A stretch of 64,000 nucleotides of DNA from Luteibacter jiangsuensis (GTDB taxonomy: Bacteria; Pseudomonadota; Gammaproteobacteria; Xanthomonadales; Rhodanobacteraceae), in the NCBI RefSeq assembly GCF_011742555.1, contig NZ_JAAQQR010000009.1:93664-157663 (forward strand). The letters run 5' to 3'. Each line of letters opens with the position of its first letter. Position 1 is the stretch's first letter. The notes under the pieces are model-generated. The model made no database searches, was not told the origin of the DNA, and worked only from the letters and a program-made list of their open reading frames with translations. Positions 1-8,100 of the stretch are shown here, one piece after another. The position numbers and the translations under genes were made by a program.

Positions 1-10
1 GTGGATACGC

Positions 11-26
11 AGCAAACGCCGTGCCA
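11..26 (-). promoter_or_regulatory. sigma-54 promoter firing out of the left edge
   Basis: Read on the minus strand this is TGGCAC-N5-TTGCT, an exact match to the RpoN -24/-12 consensus TGGCAC-N5-TTGCW. Transcription would start within a base or two of the window edge, so the controlled gene lies outside. The palindromes at 60-109 lie about 70-105 bp upstream of the expected start, the usual distance for an enhancer-binding activator. The assignment rests on motif and spacing only. Confidence 0.65.
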
Positions 27-59
27 AGCCATGAAATCGTTTTAATTCAATAGTTTACT

Positions 60-109
60 GTTGCGCCTAGGCGCAACGACATGTGTCCGCGGACAAAGTG
101 TCCGGACAG
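60..109. promoter_or_regulatory. cluster of perfect palindromes, likely activator sites
   Basis: Three perfect inverted repeats occur in 50 bp: GTTGCGCCTAGGCGCAAC at 60-77, TGTCCGCGGACA at 84-95 and TGTCCGGACA at 100-109. A further half-site, CGGACAC, follows near 120-126. The last two share TGTCC/GGACA arms and are spaced about one and a half helical turns centre to centre. Their place upstream of the leftward sigma-54 promoter suggests binding sites for a dimeric bacterial enhancer-binding protein. The regulator is not in the window. Confidence 0.5.
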
Positions 110-137
110 GCCCAGGTCGCGGACACCCGACGGACTT

Positions 138-242
138 GTGTGGGAGCCGCTTCAGCGGCGATGGGTACTCGTGGCAAGCCTGCCCGCTGGCACGGGATCG
201 CCGGCACAGCCGGCTCCCACACAGGGCGAGCCGGCTCCCACA
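138..242. repeat. REP/BIME-type palindromic repeat, family A
   Basis: The element opens with GTGTGGGAGCCGCTTCAGCGG and closes with inverted copies ending GCCGGCTCCCACA. Related copies lie at 16921-17007 and 25841-25924, with a degenerate one near the right edge. This GTGGGAGCC...GGCTCCCAC type resembles the extragenic palindromic repeats common in Pseudomonas and Xanthomonadales. It lies between the left-edge promoter region and the end of the hemP unit, where it could also form the terminal hairpin of that transcript. Confidence 0.8.
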
Positions 243-263
243 GGCGCGTGGTGTGCTCTTGCG

Positions 264-824
264 TCAGCCGAAGGCCATCAGGGATTCCGACATGGCAATG
301 TCGCGGGCCACGCCACGGCCCAGCGACGAGATTGGCGCCTCGCAGACGCCCAGCACCGTGAAGCCGGCGATCCGCCGACGCGTGAAGCAAAGCACGCGGG
401 GACGGGAAGCACGCAGCCAGCCACGATCCGGCGCGCGCCGCGACGGAGTCGGAGCAGGCGACGCATCGGCGAACAAGCCGTCCCAGGCAAGATAGTCCGT
501 GTCCGGCAGGAGATAGACGCGACCTAACGTGTCGCCCTGCCCGTCCACGCAATCGATCCACTCCCGTGGGCCCTCCGCGGTGACGGCGCAGGTTACCCCC
601 ACGTAGCGCGTGCCGAGGAGCGAGGCCAGTTCCGCAGTCTCCACCAGGCAATCGTGTGGCTCACCGAGCGCAGGTGCGGCGGCATCGCGGGGCGCGAGAT
701 AGAGCACGCCACCCAGCTGGCCCAGGCCTTCGAACAACGTACGCGGCGAAAGGGCCATCCAGCGTGTGGTGGCGGACGAGCGGGCGCGCGATTGCACGCC
801 GAAGGTGGCGAGCCAGCCGAACAT
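264..824 (-). CDS. conserved hypothetical protein in the hemP unit
   Basis: The gene encodes 186 residues that I do not recognise as a named family. It has no signal peptide, no convincing transmembrane helix and no catalytic motif I can identify. The chosen ATG is preceded by AGGGACACGCC, a good ribosome binding site with about six bases spacing. It follows hemP by 92 bp on the same strand and is probably transcribed from the same Fur-regulated promoter, so an iron- or haem-related role is the best guess. That role is inference from position alone. The downstream repeat at 138-242 may end the transcript. Confidence 0.65.
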   Translation of the reverse strand: MFGWLATFGVQSRARSSATTRWMALSPRTLFEGLGQLGGVLYLAPRDAAAPALGEPHDCLVETAELASLLGTRYVGVTCAVTAEGPREWIDCVDGQGDTLGRVYLLPDTDYLAWDGLFADASPAPTPSRRAPDRGWLRASRPRVLCFTRRRIAGFTVLGVCEAPISSLGRGVARDIAMSESLMAFG

Positions 825-916
825 GGCGTGTCCCTGGACAGAAGACGGTCGAAGGATGCCTGGCTGGGCGGCCTGGGGAGACCCGCGTGGCTTGGCGTCG
901 GGGAGAGAGGTGACGC

Positions 917-1114
917 TTACTTCGTGAGGATCAGCTTGTCGTTCCGCGTAAGCCGCAGGTGGTACTCGCTGCCCTGATGTTCGATGACCAGTTCACGCGA
1001 ACCGTCGAGCAGGTTCTTGCTTTCCACACGGCGGGCAGCCACCGGGGCAGCACGAAGCGGAACGACCCGGTCACGGCCGCCGTTGTCGGTTAGGGGAAGC
1101 GATCGAAGCAGCAT
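917..1114 (-). CDS. hemP: hemin uptake protein HemP
   Basis: This 65-residue protein ends in the HemP family block: SRELVIEHQGSEYHLRLTRN followed by DKLILTK. HemP/HmuP proteins are small, basic, and accompany haem acquisition genes; in several bacteria they act in expression of the haem receptor. The N-terminal half is variable, as usual. The promoter immediately upstream overlaps a clear Fur box, so the gene should be induced under iron limitation. A short inverted repeat, CTCCGC...GCGGAG at about 1122-1141, lies in the leader. No haem receptor or haem ABC transporter gene is in the window. Confidence 0.9.
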   Translation of the reverse strand: MLLRSLPLTDNGGRDRVVPLRAAPVAARRVESKNLLDGSRELVIEHQGSEYHLRLTRNDKLILTK

Positions 1115-1145
1115 GGTCTGGACTCCGCGTTAGGGTGCGGAGTTT

Positions 1146-1173
1146 ATGATAATGATTCTCGTTTGCGAGTCAA
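1146..1173 (-). promoter_or_regulatory. sigma-70 promoter of hemP
   Basis: On the minus strand the -35 is TTGACT (1173-1168) and the -10 is TATCAT (1151-1146), separated by 16 bp. Each matches consensus at five of six positions. The Fur box occupies the spacer and -10, which would give iron-dependent repression by occlusion. Confidence 0.75.
1148..1166. promoter_or_regulatory. Fur box
   Basis: The plus-strand sequence GATAATGATTCTCGTTTGC matches the 19-bp consensus GATAATGATWATCATTATC at 15 positions, with the left half-site perfect. It covers the -10 region of hemP about 34 bp before its start codon. Confidence 0.8.
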
Positions 1174-1369
1174 GTGCGCGTTTGGCCACGCCCTCGACGC
1201 GGCTTCATTGCTTCCACACCTCCGATCCTCCGATGTCCCCCTGAGTACAGGAGTTTCGCCTTCCGACCGCACTGGGCGCCGGCCAATACGAATACTTGAT
1301 CGACGCGGCGAGTCTGCGAGTACGGCCGCGCCAGGATCCCGGCGTGACTGGTGAACCTCGGAGGATTCA

Positions 1370-2917
1370 ATGAGAACACCGCGAAAGTCATACCCATCCG
1401 TATTCGTGCTACTGGCCGTTGTAGGCACCGCGGGAATGTCTGGCACCCAAGCTCGTGTGGCTCGAAATCTGTCGGAACTCGGAGTCGATACCATTGGATC
1501 GCCTTCTGCGCCGATGGAAGAACGAATAAGGCTCGAACCCATCCTCACGGCGCTCGTACAAGCTCACCTGGCGAAGGAAGAACGCCTCCCCGGCCAACAG
1601 CCGATCATCCATCCCCGAGTCTGGTACAACGACGAAGGCAATACCCTCAATGTCGATCTCGGACGGGAGTACGTGCCCGATACATACACGATCTCTTTCG
1701 AGGAAAGGCTCAACGCCATAACGTCGATTGTCTATGAAGCGGCTCAGCCAACCCGAATCTACAGACTCAATGTATGGTTCGACGGGAGAGACATCTTTTA
1801 TTACTTTCCCGAGGAAAAAGGGCCCGCGGACAGAGGGATTGCGGACCACAAGTCAGCAAGTCGCGCGAAAAGGAGCTTACGGACGAGAGTGCTCGTCGCC
1901 GCCGGCCATGGAGTTTATTACAACTCCAGGTTCAAGGATTGGCGCCCCCAACGCGAGCCATCAAACTTCGTTGTCGAAGACTTCATTACGCCAGTCTTTG
2001 CGCGTCACTTGACCAGGCACCTTCAGGATCGAAGCGACGCAGAAGTCTTCCTCGCCAGATCCACGCAAATCGCGATATATCCTGAAAGCGCGAAACCATG
2101 GCTATCCATGGCCGCTCGCTATCACATCAAATCCGAACTGCCGGACTTTACGGCGATCTGGAACAGTGCTGGACGGGAACCAAGCGGCGCAGGGCTAAAT
2201 GAGAGGGACCAGGACATCCGTAGCCGACCGCTTTATGCAAACCACCTGGGCGTGGATGCCGTCATCCATCTACACACGAATGCCCATGACGATGCATCGG
2301 TGCGCGGAATACGAACATTCCATTATTCGAACAGTTCTGAAAGCAAACGCCTTGGGGACCTGGCACTCTGCTACATGAAAGAGAGCCTCGGCTCGAATTC
2401 AAGCTACGCCAGCTTCCCTGTATCCAATGAGAGCAGAGCGGACAACCATGGCGAAAATCGGCTCGCCAACATGCCGAGCATCATCGCCGAGCTCGGCTTT
2501 CATACAAATGAAGATGATGCCCAAGCGATTCGGAACGACGTTTTTCAGAGCCTGACGATGCGCGGCCTTGAAAAGGCGTATCGCATGTTCAGAGAAGGTC
2601 ACGGGTGCGAGCACTTTTCTGCTACATATCCGGACGTTAGCGTGGTTTCGGAGTCCTCTGTGGAGGCCTCAGTTACTCTCGGAGGATTCCCGCGCTTTCC
2701 GGTGAGATACGCATCCACCATCGAGGAATGCCCATCGGGAATAATCTGTCGGCCAGTCATGGGGCGGTTCCAGAACGCATCACAACCACTGACCGTAACC
2801 CACACGTGTCTTGCCGCGGAGCCATTCACTATCAGATGGAAGGTAGTTTTCACTGATGCAGACGGCATTCAAGCCCAGACCACGACTTCGCTGCACTGTC
2901 AGCCTAAATCAGGCTGA
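1370..2917 (+). CDS. secreted N-acetylmuramoyl-L-alanine amidase (Amidase_3)
   Basis: The 515-residue protein has a signal peptide at about residues 1-28 and a zinc amidase domain at about 170-400. Amidase_3 landmarks are VAAGHGVYYN (His180), an acidic residue after it (Glu203), VIHLHTNAH (around His302) and IIAELGFHTN with the catalytic Glu. Such enzymes cut the bond between N-acetylmuramic acid and the stem peptide. No AMIN or SPOR module is visible; instead there are about 140 uncharacterised N-terminal residues and a C-terminal tail with several cysteines. The start is set by a strong GGAGG six bases before ATG. The gene is AT-richer than its neighbours (1921-1980 has 33 G/C of 60) and faces into the chp operon, suggesting transfer. 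Substrate and role are unknown. Confidence 0.8.
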   Translation: MRTPRKSYPSVFVLLAVVGTAGMSGTQARVARNLSELGVDTIGSPSAPMEERIRLEPILTALVQAHLAKEERLPGQQPIIHPRVWYNDEGNTLNVDLGREYVPDTYTISFEERLNAITSIVYEAAQPTRIYRLNVWFDGRDIFYYFPEEKGPADRGIADHKSASRAKRSLRTRVLVAAGHGVYYNSRFKDWRPQREPSNFVVEDFITPVFARHLTRHLQDRSDAEVFLARSTQIAIYPESAKPWLSMAARYHIKSELPDFTAIWNSAGREPSGAGLNERDQDIRSRPLYANHLGVDAVIHLHTNAHDDASVRGIRTFHYSNSSESKRLGDLALCYMKESLGSNSSYASFPVSNESRADNHGENRLANMPSIIAELGFHTNEDDAQAIRNDVFQSLTMRGLEKAYRMFREGHGCEHFSATYPDVSVVSESSVEASVTLGGFPRFPVRYASTIEECPSGIICRPVMGRFQNASQPLTVTHTCLAAEPFTIRWKVVFTDADGIQAQTTTSLHCQPKSG

Positions 2918-2989
2918 TAAGCGGGAAGCCGTCACGTCCATCGTCAGACCCTTCGGCCGGGGCGAGCCGCACCGTTGGAACGGCAAGCC

Positions 2990-3460
2990 TCAAGCCGCCG
3001 CCAGCATCTCCACCAACGTACCTTCCAGTTGCTCCAGATCCGGGATCACCGCCGTGTCGTCGCGGACCAGCACGCGGGCGCGCACGCCGAACGGCAGTTC
3101 GTGTCCGTCGTGTGTGGGCAGCAGGAGTTCGGCGTTCAAGGTGGTCAGGCGCGGAAAGCCGTGCGTCAGCACGGCGAGGTAAGGCATCGCGGGGTGATGG
3201 CCTACCGCTTTCAATACCGCCACGCGGGCGGCCTGCGGCGGTGCGTCTTCGGGGAGGCTTGCGACATGGTCGAAGCTCAGCAACGGAATGCTCCAGCCGC
3301 GCCAGGCGATACGCCCGAGTAACCATTCCGGCGCGTCGGCCACGGGTTCGACTCCCGCCAGGGTGATCACTTCCGCCACCGCCGCGTTGGGCAGCAAAAG
3401 GCGGACGCCACCGCTCGGGATCAGCACGCAACGGATTTCGCGCGGTAACGGCTCGCTCAT
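2990..3460 (-). CDS. chpC: ChpC, CheW-like adaptor of the Pil-Chp system
   Basis: This 156-residue CheW-like protein is the last gene of the pilG-chpC operon. CheW-family adaptors couple the receptor (here PilJ) to the histidine kinase (ChpA). The fold is recognisable in NAAVAEVITLAGVEP and WLLGRIAWRGWSIPLLSF, which match the first and middle parts of CheW domains. Its ATG overlaps the chpB stop in an ATGA arrangement, implying translational coupling. In Pseudomonas, PilI is the main adaptor and ChpC is thought to bring in additional receptors. No clear terminator is visible before the converging amidase gene. Confidence 0.8.
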   Translation of the reverse strand: MSEPLPREIRCVLIPSGGVRLLLPNAAVAEVITLAGVEPVADAPEWLLGRIAWRGWSIPLLSFDHVASLPEDAPPQAARVAVLKAVGHHPAMPYLAVLTHGFPRLTTLNAELLLPTHDGHELPFGVRARVLVRDDTAVIPDLEQLEGTLVEMLAAA

Positions 3461-5157
3461 GGGAATTCCTCGATCAGTTTCCGTGCCAGCGCGCCCACGT
3501 CGCCGGCGTAGTCGGCCACCCGCTCCTCGCGGATGCCGGCCACCATGTGTCCTGCTTCCGTTTCCGGCGGCACCGTTTCGACCCAGACTCGGCCGCCGGC
3601 GTCGTACACCGCCTGCGCGCCCGCCACCGCGTCGTTGCCGCGACCGGCGAACACGATCGCCAGGGCGTCGGCACCGAAGCCGCCGGCGACAGTGCTCAGC
3701 ACGCCGTCGATGGACGGACCGCTCACACTTGCAGTGCTGCCGTCGTCGCGCACGCCGACGCTACCGTCGCGGCGGATCTGCACGTGCGCGCCGCGCGGCA
3801 CGACCAGACGATCGCCGTGCGTCGCATGTGTGCCGTCGGTCGCCACGCGCGCACCGAGGCGCGCCGCGAAACCGTCCGTGTCGTCATGATGCGCGACCAC
3901 CAGCAGCACGCCGGGAACACGCTCCGGCAGCGCGGCGAGGAACGCGGCGATGGAAGCCTCGCTCTCGTGCGTGCCGCCGATGGCGATCACGCGGCGCACC
4001 GCGCGCGGCGCAGCGTCGAGAAACATCTCGTGCGCGAATTCACCGTCGGTACGCGGTGCGACGGCTTCTTCCATCGACACCAGTTCGAGTGTGAAACCCG
4101 GCTCCACGCCGTGCGTACCGTCGTCCACGACGTCCTGCGCCAGGTACTCCGCGGCGCTGATCGTCTCGATGCCGAACTCGGCCGGCGCGGGACGCGGCAC
4201 CGGTTCCACCACGACGGCATCGTGGTCCACGAGGTCCCATTCCGGCACGGGCGGGGGAACATATTCGGTGGATCGCGATTCGATCTCGACCGGCCGCAGC
4301 GTCTCCTGTCCGCCAACGGACGCCTCGTCGTCCAGCGATGCGAGGCTCAGCGTGCTGCCGCTTTCGCGAGCCGGTTCCTCCGGCGCGGTGTCGACGTCCA
4401 CCGCCTCCTCCACCACTTCGAACCCGGACAGGTCGAGCGTCGCCAGCTCGGTCAGTTCCAGCGGTGCGGACGGCAGCGACTCGAGGTCGTCTTCGATGAG
4501 CGGGCCCGAGTCGGCGAGCAGTGCCTCGAGTTCGGCCGCCAGTTCCGACGAGGTCACGCCCTCGCCTTCCCCGCTGTCGTCGGACAGCGGGGTGGAGAAA
4601 GTCAGTTCGTCGGCGACGTCGTCCGCCATCGCAGGCATCTCGCCGAACGCCGCGGCGCCGGTATCCGGCATCGGCGTCTCTGGATAGCCATGGCTGCCTG
4701 TGATCGCCAGGTCTTCGACCAGCGTTTCCTCGAAGCGTTCTTCGACCGGTGCGGCGACGGCGGCCAGCTCGGCGACGCGCGGCTCGATGGCACGTGCGTC
4801 TTCGGGCCTGGGGGGATCGAGGGCCATCTCGCCCACCAGCTTGGCGGCCAGGTGCCGGGCCCAACGGGCGCGATCCCAGCCTTCGAGCTTGCGGCTCGCG
4901 TCGGCGTCGTTGAACACCAGACGCGGATGTCCACCTTCCGCCGCGTCGTAGAGGCGGTCCAGATCGTCGTCGCCCGGGTTGTCCAGATCGACCACCACCA
5001 CGTCCGCCGACGAGCCGACGAGTTCGGCCGGCGCGAACGAGCGCAGGTCGGACTCGTACACGATCCGCGCGCCCTGGGCGACGAGTGCCTCACGCAGGTG
5101 CGCGGAGAGGCTGGCGTCGTCGAACAGCAGCGCGACCGTCGTCTCGCGGTCAGCCAT
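3457..5157 (-). CDS. chpB: ChpB, divergent CheB-type methylesterase of Pil-Chp
   Basis: The 566-residue protein has a degenerate receiver-like N-terminus (about 5-115), a long acidic low-complexity linker (about 120-385) and a CheB-type C-terminal domain (about 388-566). The C-terminal domain keeps the histidine region VVAHHDDTDGF (around 423) and the catalytic Asp motif GRGNDAVAG (Asp509). At the nucleophile, where CheB has Gly-Ala-Ser-Thr-Gly-Gly, it reads IGGTHESE, so Ser is replaced by Thr396. The partner methyltransferase gene pilK is absent from the operon. Receptor demethylation may therefore be weak or lost. The start overlaps the end of chpA by eight bases, and chpC overlaps its stop. 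Confidence 0.8.
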   Translation of the reverse strand: MADRETTVALLFDDASLSAHLREALVAQGARIVYESDLRSFAPAELVGSSADVVVVDLDNPGDDDLDRLYDAAEGGHPRLVFNDADASRKLEGWDRARWARHLAAKLVGEMALDPPRPEDARAIEPRVAELAAVAAPVEERFEETLVEDLAITGSHGYPETPMPDTGAAAFGEMPAMADDVADELTFSTPLSDDSGEGEGVTSSELAAELEALLADSGPLIEDDLESLPSAPLELTELATLDLSGFEVVEEAVDVDTAPEEPARESGSTLSLASLDDEASVGGQETLRPVEIESRSTEYVPPPVPEWDLVDHDAVVVEPVPRPAPAEFGIETISAAEYLAQDVVDDGTHGVEPGFTLELVSMEEAVAPRTDGEFAHEMFLDAAPRAVRRVIAIGGTHESEASIAAFLAALPERVPGVLLVVAHHDDTDGFAARLGARVATDGTHATHGDRLVVPRGAHVQIRRDGSVGVRDDGSTASVSGPSIDGVLSTVAGGFGADALAIVFAGRGNDAVAGAQAVYDAGGRVWVETVPPETEAGHMVAGIREERVADYAGDVGALARKLIEEFP

Positions 5158-8100
5158 GGTGGACTCCGAGCACGTCGTTGATCTGCACGATGAGGTCGTT
5201 CTCCTGATACGGCTTGCCGATGTACCGGTCGACGCCGATGTCGAAGGCACGTTGGCGATGCTTGTCGCCCGTGCGTGACGTGATCATGATGATCGGCACG
5301 CCGGCCAGCCGCTCGTCGGCCTTCATCTGTGTCGCCAGCTCATAGCCGTCCATGCGCGGCATCTCGATATCGAGCAGCATCAGGTCGGGCACGCGCTCGT
5401 TGAGTTTCTCCAGGGCGTCGATACCGTCCTTCGCCGTCATCACCTCGAACTCGTGGCGTTCCAGCACGCGGCCGGTGACCTTGCGCATGGTGATGGAATC
5501 GTCCACCACCATCACCAGCGGCTTCACGCGAACCTCGTCCTGCGCGCGCGGCGCATGCGGCACGAGGGCTTCCGCCTCGAAGGCGCGGCGCGCCACGCCG
5601 TGGCGGACCAGCGGCGCGAGATCGAGAATCATGAGCACCGAGCCGTCGCCCATGATCGTGGCACCGAGGATACCCGGCACGGAGCTCACTTGCGGGCCTA
5701 CCGGCTTGACCACGATTTCGCGCGAACCGAGCACGGCATCGACGCGAATCGCTGCGCGCAGGTCGCCCGAACGGGCGAGGAGCAGCGGGATATCGCCTTC
5801 GTCCGGCGAGGACACCACGTGCACGCCGAGCAGTTGCGGCAGGTCGTGGATACCGTATTCCTCGCCCAGATAGTCGAACGCCGGCGAGGCATCGGCCATG
5901 CGGTGGGCAAGCTCGTTCGGCGCCATGCGCGCCACGCCGTGCACCGAAGTCATCGGAATGGCGAAGTTGGTCTCGCCGATCCGCACGATCAGTGCCTGGG
6001 TCACGGCGAGCGTGAACGGCAGGCGCATCACGAAGGTGGTACCGCGGCCCTTTTCCGATTCGATGCCGAGCGTGCCGCCGAGCTGCTTGATCTCGTTGGC
6101 CACCACGTCCATGCCCACACCGCGTCCGGCCACCTGGGTGACTTTCTCCGCGGTGGAGAAACCCGGCACCTGAGTCAGCTGGAAGATCTGGTCGTCGGAC
6201 ACGCGCGCGTCGGGACGCAGCAGGCCGCGCTCGATCGCCTTGGCGCGGATCGCGTCACGATCCATGCCGCCGCCGTCGTCGGACAGCCGCACTACGATCT
6301 CGGTGGCTTCGCGGGCCACCTGGATGCGTACGGTGCCTTCCGGATTCTTTCCGGCTGCCTCGCGCGCTTCCGGCGCCTCGATGCCATGCGCCACGGCGTT
6401 GCGCAGCATGTGCTCGAACGGCGCCTTGATGCGGTCGAGCATGTTGCGGTCCATTTCGCCGTTGGCGCCTTCCACCACCAACTGCGCGCGCTTGCCGACG
6501 TCGGAGGCGGCCTGGCGCAGCGTGCGCCGCAGGTTCGGCACCATCGCATCGAACGGGAGCATGCGCGTCTGCATCAGGCCTTCCTGCAGCTCCGCGTTCA
6601 CCCGCTGCTGTTGCAGCAGCAGGTTCTCGGACTGGCGGGTCAGCTCGTCCAGGATGGTTTGCAGCGAGACAAGATCGGATACCGATTCGGCCAGGGCTCG
6701 CGAGTACTGCTGCAGCTGCGAGAAGCGGTCGAGTTCCAGCGGATCGAAGTTCGACAGGCCGGTGTCGCGGTGTTCCTGGTGGTAGCGCGCGATGATCTGG
6801 GCTTCGGTTTCGATTTCCAGCATGCGCAGCTGGCTGCGCAGGCGGCTGACCGTCTGCTCGTGCTCGGTCAGCGCGGAGCGGAAGCTGGCCGTCTGCTGTT
6901 CCAGGCGCGAGCGGTAGATCGACACCTCGCCGGCGTGGTTCACCAGCGTGTCGAGCATGTCCGCGCGCACGCGGATCTGCTCCTGCGACGCGCGCTGGAG
7001 TTCCTCTTCCTCGAACTCGGGCAACAGTTCGGGTAGTTCGCGATCGAAGACGGGCTCGGGCGGCGATTCGGGTTCGGGCAGCGGTTCGAACACCGGCGCG
7101 GGTTCGATGATCGCGGCCTCGCGCTCTTCGCGATAGGCCTCCGCCGTGAGCGTGTCGGGACCGATCGGCGAACCCGCCAGGCGGGCGAACGGTTCGATGT
7201 CGGCATCCGTCAGCGCGATCGCTTTGCCCGCCGCGATGGACTGGATCATGCCGTGCAGGCGGTCGAAGCCGGTTTCCGTTGCCTCGATGGCGGGACGATC
7301 GCTCTCGCGCTGGCCACCGGCCACCGCATCGAGCAGCGCTTCCATGGCGTGCGAAAGATCGCCCACGGCAGCGATACCGGCCATGCGTGCGCTGCCCTTC
7401 AATGTGTGCAGGTCGCGCTGCAGGGCCGCCACGTGCTCGGGCTGCTCCGGCTCCGCTCGCCACGCCGCGAGCGCGGCGTCGGCGTGATCCAGGATCTCGC
7501 GCCCTTCCTCGACGAAGACTTCGAGCAGGTCGGGGTCGATGTCCGCGTAAGGCGAAAGCTCGGGTACCAGGGCGGGCGCCGGTTCGTCGGGCGGCGTATG
7601 CACCTGCGGCGCCAGCGGCTCGTGCGACTGGTCCTCGATATGCACGGGCTCGTCGCTGGCGGCAACGCTTTCCGGGAGCGTATCGGACACGACCGGCACG
7701 TCGACCCATGCGTCGTCCGTCGGCGCGGCATGCGGCTCGTCCGTGACGACTTCGTCCAGTCCATCGTCGAGATGCAACACCTCGCCATCGTGCGACATCG
7801 GCTGCGGCAACGGCTCGTCGTCGGTGGCGGCCGGTGACGCGGCCTCTTCGATCTCGCCGAGGAGCGTGCGCCATGCGGCGTCCTCTTCGGCATCGTAGGC
7901 CATGATGGGCCGGACTTCGCCCTCGGGCTTTTCGACATCAACCTTCTCGATGTCGAAGCCTTCGAGCGAGGTCAGCAGATCGGCGCCGAATTCGTCGTTG
8001 GATGCGACCGGTTCCAGCGGCACCGGCTCCAGGTCAAGGAGCGCCCCTTCGTCCGCGAGTTCATCCGCCAGCAACTGCTCGTCCAGCGAGGGAACACTCG

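Noticed and set aside
3547..5181. A 544-codon open frame opposite chpB
   Set aside because: Antisense shadow with low-complexity composition; ChpB has recognisable CheB motifs and operon overlaps.
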